Numbered from the stretch's first letter, positions 30,668 through 39,626 are shown. The stretch: DNA of 64,000 nt from CF-118 sp035934385 (GCA_035934385.1 DASYXY010000064.1:1-64000); one strand, 5' to 3'. Numbers and translations: made by a program. Notes: generated by a model from the sequence alone, not told the origin.

Positions 30668-31786
30668 TCAGCAGCAGCGGTGATGCGGCCGCTGCGGCGG
30701 CTTGGCCGCGGCGCCCTGCTGGGGCGGCGGGTTGAGGATGTCGCTCCATCTCGGCTCGAGGGTCCGCATCTGCTCCAGGGTTTCCTCGAGGCTCCAGTCG
30801 ACGCCCAGGAACCGCGCGTAGTTGCCGCCCAGCATGCGGGCGATGTCGTTCGCCGGGATCTGCGGGTCGTCGCCTGCTGAGCGGTTGACGAGCGCGAGCT
30901 TCGGGAGGAGCGTCTCCGGAAACTCGAAGCCGGGGTAATCGGTCGCCCAGCAAACACGGCTGAGCGGGCATCCAAGCTGGCGCGCGCGCCGCAAGAACCC
31001 GTAGGTCTCGCGCTGGTCGAGCGTGCTGTTTAGAAAGCTGATGTCCAGGTACACGTTGCGGTGGCGCGAGGCGAGCACCATGCACTCGTCGACCCAGGGA
31101 TGGCCCGCGTGGCAAACGAGCAACCGAAGGTTGGGAAACGCACGCGCCACGTCATCCAGCAGCACCGGCCATCCGTAGAGCAGGACGGTGTCGCCGACCG
31201 GGGTCGTCGACAGGTGGACCATGACCGGGATGTCAAGCTCCGCAGCCTTGGCGAAGATGGGAAACGCGAGGTCGCGGTCGTTCGGCGCCCAGTGGTCGTA
31301 CATCGGGTAGAGCTTCAAGCCAGTGAGCTTGAGCTTCGTGATCGCGCGCTCCAGCTCCGCGACCGCGGCCTGAACGCCGCGATGCTTGGGGTTCACCGCC
31401 GACATGCCGATGAAGTAGTCGGGATGCTTGCGCACCAGGGCGGCTATGTAGTCGTTGCCCTTGTCGATGTCGGGCGGCCCCTCGACGCCCGTGACGCCCG
31501 TGATGTCGACGGTGCCACGCGCTTCGTATCGCGTGTACTGCGACGGCGCGACCGCGAGGATGGTGCACCGATCCACGCCGACCCCTGCATGGTCCCGGAT
31601 CAGCGTGTCCGGGTCGATGGGCTCCCACAGGTACTCGAGGCCCTTCCAGTCTTCGTCGCGTGGGTCGCGGTCCTCCGGCAATGACCCGCGCGACTGGAAG
31701 TAACCGAGGGTCATCTCCTTGATGAAGCGCTCGTAACCGGGGGACAGGCCGGCCGCGAGCACGTGGTTGTGCGCGTCGATGATCAC
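30668..31786 (-). CDS. Amidohydrolase family protein (amidohydrolase 2, decarboxylase-like)
   Basis: A 372-aa metal-dependent TIM-barrel hydrolase or decarboxylase of the ACMSD-like amidohydrolase-2 family. IIDAHNHVL gives the HxH metal site, KLYPMYDHWAPNDRDLAFP and VMVHLSTTPVG supply further His, LLVCHAGHPW the next, and CWATDYPGFEFP the terminal Asp. The GTG at 31786 overlaps the amidase stop (GTGA). It ends with a His/Cys-rich tail (PPQRPHHRCC) next to the REP-like element. It is the last gene of operon B. Confidence 0.88.
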   Translation of the reverse strand: MIIDAHNHVLAAGLSPGYERFIKEMTLGYFQSRGSLPEDRDPRDEDWKGLEYLWEPIDPDTLIRDHAGVGVDRCTILAVAPSQYTRYEARGTVDITGVTGVEGPPDIDKGNDYIAALVRKHPDYFIGMSAVNPKHRGVQAAVAELERAITKLKLTGLKLYPMYDHWAPNDRDLAFPIFAKAAELDIPVMVHLSTTPVGDTVLLYGWPVLLDDVARAFPNLRLLVCHAGHPWVDECMVLASRHRNVYLDISFLNSTLDQRETYGFLRRARQLGCPLSRVCWATDYPGFEFPETLLPKLALVNRSAGDDPQIPANDIARMLGGNYARFLGVDWSLEETLEQMRTLEPRWSDILNPPPQQGAAAKPPQRPHHRCC

Positions 31787-33267
31787 TTCGCTGCCTCCGT
31801 GCGGCTGTAGGTCGCGGCCCACGGCCGCGCCTGCTCGTAGGCGCCACACGCCGCGAGGAGTGTCTCGTCCGCAAAGCGTCGCGCGGCGATCTGCAGGCCG
31901 ATCGGCAGGCCGTCTCTGGACAGGCCCGCCGGGATCGAGGCGGCCGGGTGGCCGGTGAAGTTGTACGGGTAGGTCAGGCACCAGCCGATCCAGGGATCGA
32001 CGCGCTCGCCCGCGATCTCGCTTGGCCCGAGCGTGTTGCCGTTGCGGGCGTTGTCGACGGGCAGCGCCGCAAGCGTCGGGCTGACGATCAGGTCGTACTC
32101 GTCGAACACGTCCTGCAGGCCATCGAGCACCTCGGTCCGGATCACGTCGTCGCGCCTGTAGTCCATCGCGCTCATGCGAATGCCGAGGTCGAGGCTTTCC
32201 GCAAACTCGGGCGGCACCTGGTCACGGTGGGAACCGCGAAGGTCGATGCCCGTGCTCTGCTTCAGTCCTTCGGCCGACTCGGCCGCACGCACGGCGCTCT
32301 GTCGCAGCCACGCGTCGCAGAGCTCGGCCTGGCCGCGTGGGAACCTCAGCTGCACCTCGTCCACGCTCGCGCCCGCGTCCTCGAAAGCGCGCACTGCCTC
32401 GGCGGTGACCCTCGCGACCTCGCGGTCGACGGGGAAGACGCCGAGGTTGGGGCTCCACGCCACACGGAGCCCCTTGATGCCGCGCCGCGCGGCGCTCATG
32501 TAGTCGGCGGCATCCGCGGGCAGGCTGTACGGATCGCGATCGTCGGGACCGCTGATGGCGTTCAGCATCAGCACCGCGTCGGCGACCGACCTTGCCAGCG
32601 GCCCCGCATGCGCGAAAGGAACGGCGAGCATGAAGCCGTCCGGCCGCGCCACGGCCGGCACCCGGCCGAACGAAGGCTTGAAGCCGAACACGCCGCACCA
32701 CGCGGCGGGGATGCGGATCGAGCCGCCGCCGTCCGAGCCCTGAGCGATCGGCGCAAGTCCCGCCGCGACCGCGGCCGCGCTGCCGCCCGACGATCCGCCC
32801 GCGTTCTTGCCGAGGCGGAACGGCGTGCTCGTCGGACCGAAGAGGTAGTTGTCCGTGATGCCCTTGTGGCCGAACTCGGGCGTGTTCGTCTTACCGAGCA
32901 CGATCGCGCCGGCGCGCTCGAGGCGCTCGACGTAGGTGGCGCTGGCCGACGGGATGTAGTCCTTGAACGGCTTGCAGCCGAACGTGTTGGGCACGCCGGC
33001 CTTCATGTCGAACAGGTCCTTGATGGCGATCGGCAGGCCGGTGAGTGCTGGATGCTCCTGGCGGCCGGACAGCGCCTTCTCCGCCTCGCGCGCCTTCCGC
33101 TTCGCCTCCTCGGCGAGTACGAGCACGTAGGCGTTGAGGCCCTTGTTCAGCCGCTCGATGCGTTCGAGGAACGCGTCCACCACTTCGACCGGCGACAGGT
33201 CGCGGCGCCGCATGCGCGCGAGCAGCTCCGTCGCGGGCATGAAGGCGAGCTCGTCGTGAACTTTCAT
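31783..33267 (-). CDS. Amidase (amidase signature family)
   Basis: A 494-aa amidase-signature hydrolase. The Ser-cisSer-Lys triad is Lys83 (AIKDLFDMKAG), Ser159 (NAGGSSGGSAAAVA) and Ser183 (GSDGGGSIRIPAA). HPAASIPAGLSRDGLPIGLQ is the C-terminal landmark. The ATG at 33267 overlaps the KDPG aldolase stop (ATGA). In this operon it may release an amine or ammonia from an amide intermediate. Specificity is not predictable from sequence; a second, different amidase is encoded at 59.6-60.9 kb. Confidence 0.91.
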   Translation of the reverse strand: MKVHDELAFMPATELLARMRRRDLSPVEVVDAFLERIERLNKGLNAYVLVLAEEAKRKAREAEKALSGRQEHPALTGLPIAIKDLFDMKAGVPNTFGCKPFKDYIPSASATYVERLERAGAIVLGKTNTPEFGHKGITDNYLFGPTSTPFRLGKNAGGSSGGSAAAVAAGLAPIAQGSDGGGSIRIPAAWCGVFGFKPSFGRVPAVARPDGFMLAVPFAHAGPLARSVADAVLMLNAISGPDDRDPYSLPADAADYMSAARRGIKGLRVAWSPNLGVFPVDREVARVTAEAVRAFEDAGASVDEVQLRFPRGQAELCDAWLRQSAVRAAESAEGLKQSTGIDLRGSHRDQVPPEFAESLDLGIRMSAMDYRRDDVIRTEVLDGLQDVFDEYDLIVSPTLAALPVDNARNGNTLGPSEIAGERVDPWIGWCLTYPYNFTGHPAASIPAGLSRDGLPIGLQIAARRFADETLLAACGAYEQARPWAATYSRTEAAK

Positions 33268-33899
33268 GGCTTCACATCCATCGTCATCGCCGCCAGCGCC
33301 TGCGTGACGAGCGGCGCCACAACGTCTGGTCCTTCCGCAGTGATCCGCCGGGCCGGAAACAGAGACGAACCCATCGCCAACGCGACCGCTCCTGCGCCGA
33401 GGTAGGCGGCCGCGTTGCCCGGGCCAATTCCGCCAGTCGGAACGAGGCGTGCCGCAGGAAACGGCTGCAGAAGCGCGGCCAGGTAGGAGGGTCCGCTTGG
33501 CTCCGCCGGAAAGAGCTTCAGCATCTCGGCGCCGATCCGGAGCGCCAGGTCGACCTCCGACGCGGTAAACACGCCTGGGAGCATCGTGACGCCAGACCGT
33601 TGCGCTGAATCGATGAGCCCTGGGTTGAGGCCCGGCGCCACGAGGAACTGAGCGCCGGCGTCGACAGCGGCAGCCAGCTCCGTCGCGCCGCGCACGGTGC
33701 CGGCCCCAATCAGCGCGCGGGGCCGGGCAGCGCGCAAACGCTCGATGGCCTTGGCGGCGCTGGGCAACGTGAACGTGATCTCGACGGCCTCGAGCCCGGC
33801 GTCGATGGCGCAAGTGGCCGCCGCCACCGCCAGCTCCAGGTCATCGAGGCGAACGATGCCGATCAGCCTCGCCGTGACGAGCCGCTCGGCGCTGTTCAC
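33264..33899 (-). CDS. eda: KDPG / 4-hydroxy-2-oxoglutarate aldolase
   Basis: A 211-aa class I aldolase of the Entner-Doudoroff Eda family, cleaving 2-keto-3-deoxy-6-phosphogluconate to pyruvate and glyceraldehyde 3-phosphate. The Schiff-base Lys is Lys128 (GAEMLKLFPAE), the catalytic Glu is Glu40 (AVEITFT), and IGAGTVRG and PTGGIGPGNAAAYLGAG bind phosphate. It overlaps the KDG kinase gene by 4 bp, which gives the classical kinase-aldolase pair of keto-deoxy sugar acid catabolism. Confidence 0.92.
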   Translation of the reverse strand: MNSAERLVTARLIGIVRLDDLELAVAAATCAIDAGLEAVEITFTLPSAAKAIERLRAARPRALIGAGTVRGATELAAAVDAGAQFLVAPGLNPGLIDSAQRSGVTMLPGVFTASEVDLALRIGAEMLKLFPAEPSGPSYLAALLQPFPAARLVPTGGIGPGNAAAYLGAGAVALAMGSSLFPARRITAEGPDVVAPLVTQALAAMTMDVKP

Positions 33900-34852
33900 C
33901 GTCCCACTTCGCGCCCTGCTCGCGCGATCAGGGCGTTGACGTCGGCTGCGTCGAGCCGGAACAGGTCGCCGCGCAAGCTCATCTTCAGCGCGCTCATCGC
34001 CAGCCCGCGCTCAAGGCCGAGCTCGAGCGAGCCGTCGACCAGGCCCCAGATGAGTCCAGCGGTGAAGGCGTCGCCCGCCCCCACGCGGTCCACGGTGTCA
34101 ACGCGATGGCCGGGGCGGCTCACCGAACCCTCTTTGCTCACCGCCACGGCGCCCTCCGTGCCGAGGGTCAGGACCACGGTCTCGACGCCGAGCTCCGAGC
34201 GGAGGTGTGACGCGGCCTTCTCGCCCGCGCCCTCGACACTGAAGAGATCGCGCGCGTCCTCTAATGTGCAGATCACCAGGTCGGCGAGCCTGGCAGCCTC
34301 TCGGGAGGCGGCGGCCGCGGCTTCGGCGCTCCACAGCTTCTGGCGGTAGTTGACGTCGAACGTGACCCTGGCGCCATGCTGCCGGGCCTCCTTCATCGCG
34401 CGCTGGGCGATCTCCGCGCACGAGGCGGAGAGTCCGAGGGTGATGCCGGAGACGTGCATGAACTGCGTGTCCACAACGCGCGGCCAGTCGAAGTCGGCGG
34501 CCGAGGCCAGCGCCATCGCCGAGCCGGCACGGTCGTACGTGACGCTGATGGGGCGCGGGGCCGTGGCGAGCTCGACGAAGTAGAGGCCGAGGCGCGCGTT
34601 CGGCACCCAACACGCGAGCGACGTGTCCACCCCGCCGGCCGCGAGCGTGGTCGCGACGCGATGCCCAAGCTGGTTGTCGGGCAGTGCCGAAACCCACGCC
34701 GACCTCAGCCCGACCCGCGCCGCGGCGTACGCGACATTGGCCTCAGAACCTGCGACATGGACCTCGAACGCCGCCGCGTCCTCGATCCGGTCGCCCGGGC
34801 GCACCGACAGCCGCAGCATGGCCTCGCCGAGCGTGACCAGCTGGTGGTGCAC
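33896..34852 (-). CDS. kdgK: 2-dehydro-3-deoxygluconokinase (PfkB family)
   Basis: A 318-aa PfkB kinase. GEAMLRLSVRPGDRIEDA, AFEVHVAGSEANVAYAAARV and the Arg/Tyr of YFVELATAPRPISVTYDRAG match KdgK, which phosphorylates 2-keto-3-deoxygluconate, and VDRVGAGDAFTAGLIWGLV holds the catalytic Asp. Pairing with the aldolase strengthens the call. Together they form a route from a hexuronate- or amino-sugar-derived KDG to pyruvate and triose phosphate. Confidence 0.88.
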   Translation of the reverse strand: MHHQLVTLGEAMLRLSVRPGDRIEDAAAFEVHVAGSEANVAYAAARVGLRSAWVSALPDNQLGHRVATTLAAGGVDTSLACWVPNARLGLYFVELATAPRPISVTYDRAGSAMALASAADFDWPRVVDTQFMHVSGITLGLSASCAEIAQRAMKEARQHGARVTFDVNYRQKLWSAEAAAAASREAARLADLVICTLEDARDLFSVEGAGEKAASHLRSELGVETVVLTLGTEGAVAVSKEGSVSRPGHRVDTVDRVGAGDAFTAGLIWGLVDGSLELGLERGLAMSALKMSLRGDLFRLDAADVNALIARAGREVGR

Positions 34853-34862
34853 CTCTTTCCGG

Positions 34863-36149
34863 CTAGAAGTACGTCATGACGGCGTCGATCACCCGGTAGC
34901 CGTCGTCGACCAGCGGGATCAGGCGCCACTTGTCGAAGGCAGTGCACGGGTGCGATATGCCGCAACCGACCAGATCGCCGACTCGAAGGTCTTCCGCGCC
35001 GTCGAAGCGCAGGTACGCGTGCTGGTCATTGAGGTTGAAGATGCTCGCGGCGTGCGCGAACCGGTGCGGCGCCCCGCGCCCTCGCTTCACATGCTGGGGC
35101 ACGGGGAGGTCGAGGTCATACGGCACGTCACGCTTGCCGAACCCGAGCAGCGCGAGGCCAGGTTCGGGCGTCGAAAGCACCACGCCCCAGGCTTCGAAAG
35201 CCTCGGCGAGGGGGTCGGTCCCCACCAACCGCGAGCCGAACGGCGAGACTCCTTTGTAATGGGCTGCGTCATGGGTCAGGTAGCAGCCGCTGCGAAGGAC
35301 CGGACGCACCGGTCGCGAAAGCTGCCACGGGCCGCCGAACCCGGCGATGACGCGGTCGAAGAAAGCGCTGCCGCCCGCCGTCAGCACGATCTCGTCCGCT
35401 TTCGCGAAGGCCCCGCCTGAATCGAGCTCCGAAGCCAGCGAGCGAATCCGCGCCAGCAGCTGGTCGACCGACGCCAGCGACCCCTCCAGGCTCTCGCCGT
35501 GGATGATTCCTTCGAACGCCTCGATTCCGGCGAGCTTGACGAATGACGACGCATTGATGGCCTTCGCGACCTCGCGCGCCTGCTCCTCTGTGCGGCAGCC
35601 TGCGCGCCCGCCCACCAAGCCAAGCTCGAGCAGCACCTTGAAACCGGGCGCTCGATCGAGCGCTTTCACGCCCGCGACAGAGTCGACCAGGCAGTAGAAA
35701 TCGAACTCCGGGTCGCGCTCCATCTCCGCCGCGATCCACTCGATCGATGCCGGCTCGACCAGCTCGTTGGCAAGGACGATCCGCTCGGCGCCTAGCTCCC
35801 GCCACAGGCGGACCTGCCAGGTGGTCGCGGCCGTGATCGCCCACGCGCCGGCGGCCAGCTGCATCTGCACCAGCTGAGGCGCCATCGAAGTCTTGGCGTG
35901 CGGCGCGAGCGAGAAACCGGTCCGGGTGCATAGGGCAGCCATCTCGTCGACGTTGTGACGCAGCGCGGACTGCTTGAGCAGCATGACCGGCAGCATGAAG
36001 TCGCCTTCGAGTGCATTCCAGCCCTGATCCCGTACGTCGCGCACCTTCACCGGCGGGCCGGCCGGGAATGCCTTGTGGCGCCAGTCGATCACCTGGTCCA
36101 GCACGCGGTCGAGGTCGAGGGACTGTGTCTTCTTCGAAGTGGACGCCAC
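34863..36149 (-). CDS. D-serine dehydratase / amino acid deaminase-like PLP enzyme (fold III)
   Basis: A 428-aa fold-type III PLP enzyme. Lys86 in LAPHAKTSMAPQL is the PLP Lys; the alanine-racemase-like barrel is followed by a DSD-type C-terminal domain with the family ending CGISHPCTAFDKWR, where the His and Cys can bind zinc. Such proteins act as D-threonine aldolases, D-serine dehydratases or amino-acid deaminases (DSD1/Dta type). It is coded between a cysteine hydrolase and KDG kinase, which suggests removal of an amino group before the KDG step. The exact reaction is inference. Confidence 0.86.
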   Translation of the reverse strand: MASTSKKTQSLDLDRVLDQVIDWRHKAFPAGPPVKVRDVRDQGWNALEGDFMLPVMLLKQSALRHNVDEMAALCTRTGFSLAPHAKTSMAPQLVQMQLAAGAWAITAATTWQVRLWRELGAERIVLANELVEPASIEWIAAEMERDPEFDFYCLVDSVAGVKALDRAPGFKVLLELGLVGGRAGCRTEEQAREVAKAINASSFVKLAGIEAFEGIIHGESLEGSLASVDQLLARIRSLASELDSGGAFAKADEIVLTAGGSAFFDRVIAGFGGPWQLSRPVRPVLRSGCYLTHDAAHYKGVSPFGSRLVGTDPLAEAFEAWGVVLSTPEPGLALLGFGKRDVPYDLDLPVPQHVKRGRGAPHRFAHAASIFNLNDQHAYLRFDGAEDLRVGDLVGCGISHPCTAFDKWRLIPLVDDGYRVIDAVMTYF

Positions 36150-36153
36150 GGGG

Positions 36154-36795
36154 CTAAGCCATCTCTTTCAGCGCGTCGTGCGCGCTGACGACGCGACCGT
36201 ACTTCATCGCCAGAGTCTGCAGGCTGGCGCGGTGGAGCTCGGGCGCGTAGGACGAAACGGCGTCCGCCACGACGGCCGCCTGGAAGCCCTCGTGGAACGC
36301 GCCTCGCGCGGTGTCCTCAACGCAGATCTGCGTGACCGTGCCGGAGATGAGCACCGTGTCGATGCCGGCGGCGTGGAGCAGGTCGGTGAGGCGCGTGCGG
36401 TGGAACGCGTTGTAGCCGTACTTGTCGACCTGGTGCTCGCCGGGCAGCGGCTCGAGCTCGTCGATCACCGCGATGCACTCGCGCTCGCCTTCGATGTCGG
36501 CGTACGAGCGCATGAAGCCGGGCCAGCAGCAGCACGTCGGAGGCGCGATGACCGCCGACCACTTCCACATCAGCGTCGGCTCGGGGCCGGCCACGAAGCG
36601 CGTGAACACAATGGGCCGGCTGTGCCCACGGAACCAGGCCAGCAGCTCCTGGTTCACCTCGATCGTCTCCCGGGCGTCGGGTACCTCGAGCGGCGCGCCG
36701 ACGCGCACGAAGTCGTTCTGCATGTCGACCACGATCAGGGCCGACCTGTCCCGCCGCAGCTCGAACGGGACCGGGGCGCCGTTGCTGCCCATCAC
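36154..36795 (-). CDS. Cysteine hydrolase (isochorismatase-like family)
   Basis: A 213-aa isochorismatase-fold hydrolase with the Asp-Lys-Cys triad: Asp in ALIVVDMQNDFV, a Lys in QVDKYGYNAFHRT, and the Cys in ISGTVTQICVEDTARGAFHE. That Cys marks the amidase/ureidohydrolase-like members (N-carbamoylsarcosine or nicotinamidase type) rather than true isochorismatases. It is the first gene of operon B with a GTG start at 36795. N-carbamoyl or amide bond cleavage would fit its neighbours. Confidence 0.88.
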   Translation of the reverse strand: MMGSNGAPVPFELRRDRSALIVVDMQNDFVRVGAPLEVPDARETIEVNQELLAWFRGHSRPIVFTRFVAGPEPTLMWKWSAVIAPPTCCCWPGFMRSYADIEGERECIAVIDELEPLPGEHQVDKYGYNAFHRTRLTDLLHAAGIDTVLISGTVTQICVEDTARGAFHEGFQAAVVADAVSSYAPELHRASLQTLAMKYGRVVSAHDALKEMA

Positions 36796-36808
36796 CAGCC
36801 TGAAGGTA
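36796..36808 (-). promoter_or_regulatory. Short-leader -10 box for operon B
   Basis: On the minus strand TACCTT (36808-36803) is 7 nt from the GTG at 36795. The inverted repeat at 36820-36857 lies where a -35 would be. Confidence 0.45.
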
Positions 36809-36819
36809 CCATCACGCTA

Positions 36820-36857
36820 CCCCACGAAATCGGAGCCCTCGGCGAGATTTCGTGGGG
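36820..36857. promoter_or_regulatory. Perfect 12-bp inverted repeat between operon B and the unknown plus-strand gene
   Basis: CCCCACGAAATC (36820-36831) and GATTTCGTGGGG (36846-36857) are perfect complements with a 14-nt spacer. The repeat covers the -35 region of operon B, and its right arm ends 6 nt before the plus-strand ATG at 36864, so it could be a shared operator or an RNA hairpin over the GTGGGG ribosome-site-like sequence. Confidence 0.7.
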
Positions 36858-36863
36858 ACCCCT

Positions 36864-38111
36864 ATGACGATCGATACGACCGCCTTCGCATTCGCCACCG
36901 ACCTCGTGGACGAGGGCATGGACGCCGTCCTCGACAACGTCTCCGGGCGCGCCGGGCTACGTGGGGTCACGATGGCGGCCGCGTACCACCACGGCCGGGA
37001 CGTCTTCCCACACAACCCCGCGCGCAGGGTCCACTTCCTGGAAGGCGGGACCGTCTTCTTCCGCCCGGAGCCGAGTCGGTATGAGGGTCGTGTTCTGCAG
37101 CCGCTGGTGAGCGCGTTGGCCCAGAAGTCCGACGTGCTCGCGGACCTGTGCAGCGCGGCCGCGGCACGCTCGCTGCGCGTGCGCGCGTGGACGGTCTTCC
37201 TGCACAACTACGCGCTGGGCGAGGCCCACCCGGAATGCGCGAGCCTCAACGCTTTCGGCGACGCCCACCTCACGGACCTCTGCCCGAACAACCCCGAGGT
37301 CCGCGCGTATGCAGCCGCGCTCTCCGCGGACATCGCGTCCAAAGGCGTGCAGACCGTGGTCGCGGAGTCGCTCCACTTCCATGGGCTCGAGCACGGATTC
37401 CACCACGAGCGCTACTTCATCGAGCTCGGTCCGCTCGGCCGCTACCTCCTCGGGTTGTGTTTCTGCAAGCACTGCCTGACGGCGGCGCGGCGCGATGGGG
37501 TGGACGCCGGCCGGCTGCATCGCGAAGCGCGGGCCGAGCTCGAGAGCCGCTTCGCCACTCAGCCCGATCCTGAACCTGCGGAGCTGGACCGGGCGGACCT
37601 CGGGTCGTTCGCGAGCGGCGAGCTGGGCGGCTACCTCGAGAGCCGCAGCAAGGCGGTCGCCTCGCTGGTCGGCGAATGCGCCGACGCCGCGAAGTCGGAG
37701 GGCGCTGCGTTTGCCTTCATCGACCTGGCCGGGGCGATCAAGGGTTACGCGACCGGTCGCCCCCAGGGCGCCGCGGCGCCGGCGATAGCCTGGCAGTTCG
37801 GGATCGACGTGGGCGCGGTGGCGAAGGCATGCGGCCAGGTGGAGGCGATCGGTTACGCCGCCGACCCCGAGCGTCTGAAGCTCGACCTCGCCGCGTACCG
37901 CTCGATCATCGGCCCGGACCGCAACCTGTCGGTGATCCTTCGTCCGATGGCGCCGGACTGCGACTCCGCGGACAACCTCTCGCGCAAGCTCGACGTGGCG
38001 CGCAGGGCCGGCTGCGTGGAGGCCGGCTTCTACCACTACGGGTTCATGCGCCTGGAGTCGCTCGACCTGATTCGAGAAGCGCTAGGAACGACCGACCACT
38101 CGCCCCGCTAG
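36864..38111 (+). CDS. Unrecognised protein, possibly glycoside-hydrolase-like TIM barrel
   Basis: I do not recognise this 415-aa protein with certainty. It starts like a family that reads MAAAYHHGRDVFPHNPARRV, and has RVRAWTVFLHNYALGEAHPE, NPEVRAYAAALSADIASKGV, the His-rich VAESLHFHGLEHGFHHERYF and a paired-Cys LCFCKHCLTAAR. The order of strand ends with His/Glu/Cys residues suggests a TIM barrel with a metal or sugar site, like putative glycosidases with family-10-like folds, and no signal peptide. The ATG at 36864 was chosen over an in-frame GTG that lies inside the inverted repeat. Its position between two catabolic operons suggests it acts on the same substrate. The end overlaps the D-aminoacylase gene by 30 bp. 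Confidence 0.6.
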   Translation: MTIDTTAFAFATDLVDEGMDAVLDNVSGRAGLRGVTMAAAYHHGRDVFPHNPARRVHFLEGGTVFFRPEPSRYEGRVLQPLVSALAQKSDVLADLCSAAAARSLRVRAWTVFLHNYALGEAHPECASLNAFGDAHLTDLCPNNPEVRAYAAALSADIASKGVQTVVAESLHFHGLEHGFHHERYFIELGPLGRYLLGLCFCKHCLTAARRDGVDAGRLHREARAELESRFATQPDPEPAELDRADLGSFASGELGGYLESRSKAVASLVGECADAAKSEGAAFAFIDLAGAIKGYATGRPQGAAAPAIAWQFGIDVGAVAKACGQVEAIGYAADPERLKLDLAAYRSIIGPDRNLSVILRPMAPDCDSADNLSRKLDVARRAGCVEAGFYHYGFMRLESLDLIREALGTTDHSPR

Positions 38112-39626
38112 CGCGCCGGTCGGCGCGCCGTCAGTGACCGCGGCCCGGCCGTTGACCAGCACGTGCGCGATGCCGGCCGGGCTGGCGCGCCCGTTGTCCC
38201 AGGTGCTGCGGTCGGCAAGCGTCGCCGGGTCGAACACCGTGACGTCGGCGGCCCGTCCCGCCTGAAGGACCCCGCGGTCGCGCAGCGAGAAGCGCTCGGC
38301 CGGTCGTCCCGTCACCTTGTGGACTGCCTGCTCGAGCGTGAGCGTGCCGTCGCGCACGTACTCGCCCACGATCCGCGCGAAGGTGCCGTAGCCGCGTCGG
38401 TGCGGGCGGCTGCCCATGTAGATGCCGTCCGTCGAGCCGATGTACAGCGGGTGCGCTAGCGAGCGCTTGATGATCGCCTCGCCCGGGATCGACTGCGGCC
38501 AGTGGTAGATCGCGAGCGCGCGGCCCGCATGGCTCGACAGCAGATCGAACATCGCGTCGACATCCTGCCGGTGCGACTCGCTGGCGAGCGTGCCGAGCTC
38601 CTTGCCTTCGAGCTCTGCGCCGGACTCGACGCAGCTCAGTGTGATCGCACCGCGCTCGGCGATTCGAGCCGCGGTCTCGTCCCGCAGGCGGGCGCGCTCC
38701 CGCGGATCGCGGAGCCGGTGCATGGATGCGTCGTAGCCGCCGGCCTGCGCCCACTCGGGCAGCATCATCAGCAGGTGCGTGCAGGCAGCTGTGTACGGGT
38801 ACATGTCGAAGCTGACGTCCACGCCCGAGGACTGCGCCTCGTCCAGCAGCCGCGCGGCCACGTCGTCGATGGCAAGGTGGGAGATGTGAACCTTCACTCC
38901 TGACCGGCGCCCGATCTCGAAGCTCTCGCCGCAGCCGCGCTCCAGCCTGACCCAGTAGCCGCGCTGATGGGGCGCGTACACGCCGCCGGTCGCGGCCACC
39001 ACCTTGCACAGCTCGACCAGCTCCGGCACCGGCGAAAGAGCGCCGGGCTGGTACTCGAGGCCCGCGGCCATACCGACAGCGCCGGCGTCGAACCATTCGC
39101 CGAGCGCCCGTTTCATCGCCGCGAGCTGCTCGTCGGTGGGATCGCCGCCGTCCCATCCCATGGCCGCGACCTTGATGGCCAGGTGCGGCGCCTGCGGGGC
39201 CAGGTTGTTGGGGATGCGGCCCCGGAAGATCGACAGGTACTCCACGACGGTGGTCCAGTCCCAGCCGATGTCGGGGTCGCCGTAGAACACCTGGAGGTAG
39301 TCCTTCACCTCGCGCAGCCGCGGCGGCGGCAGCGGCGCCCAGCTGAACCCGTCGGGCGAGGTCAGCTCGGTGGTGACGCCGTCCAGCACGCCTGCGAACT
39401 GGTCGACGCCGCCCAGCCGCGCCAGCTCCGAGTGCACGTGGACGTCGATGAACCCCGGTGCGACGATCAACCCGGTCGCGTCGATGACCTGGTTCGCGCC
39501 CGCGCCCTCGAGGCGCTCCACAGCAACGATGCGATCGTCGGTGATGCCGACGTCCAGCCGTGCGCGCGGCGATCCCGTGCCGTCGACGACCTCGCCGCCC
39601 CGGATCAGGACATCGAGGTCACTCAC
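38082..39626 (-). CDS. N-acyl-D-amino-acid deacylase (D-aminoacylase, amidohydrolase family)
   Basis: A 514-aa amidohydrolase of the D-aminoacylase group, cleaving the acyl group from N-acyl-D-amino acids. LIVAPGFIDVHVHSE carries the HxH metal site; VGMAAGLEYQPGALSPVPEL, KVHISHLAI and GSTDGIYMGSRPHRRGYGTF match the family pattern, and RDRGVLQAGRAADVTVFDP is the usual ending. It overlaps the SDR gene by 4 bp (ATGA) and is the last gene of operon A. Dihydropyrimidinase-like or other acylases are alternatives. Confidence 0.88.
   Translation of the reverse strand: MSDLDVLIRGGEVVDGTGSPRARLDVGITDDRIVAVERLEGAGANQVIDATGLIVAPGFIDVHVHSELARLGGVDQFAGVLDGVTTELTSPDGFSWAPLPPPRLREVKDYLQVFYGDPDIGWDWTTVVEYLSIFRGRIPNNLAPQAPHLAIKVAAMGWDGGDPTDEQLAAMKRALGEWFDAGAVGMAAGLEYQPGALSPVPELVELCKVVAATGGVYAPHQRGYWVRLERGCGESFEIGRRSGVKVHISHLAIDDVAARLLDEAQSSGVDVSFDMYPYTAACTHLLMMLPEWAQAGGYDASMHRLRDPRERARLRDETAARIAERGAITLSCVESGAELEGKELGTLASESHRQDVDAMFDLLSSHAGRALAIYHWPQSIPGEAIIKRSLAHPLYIGSTDGIYMGSRPHRRGYGTFARIVGEYVRDGTLTLEQAVHKVTGRPAERFSLRDRGVLQAGRAADVTVFDPATLADRSTWDNGRASPAGIAHVLVNGRAAVTDGAPTGALAGRVVGRS

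Noticed and set aside
31948..33405. Long plus-strand frame opposite the amidase
   Set aside because: Antisense shadow of a clear amidase-signature gene.
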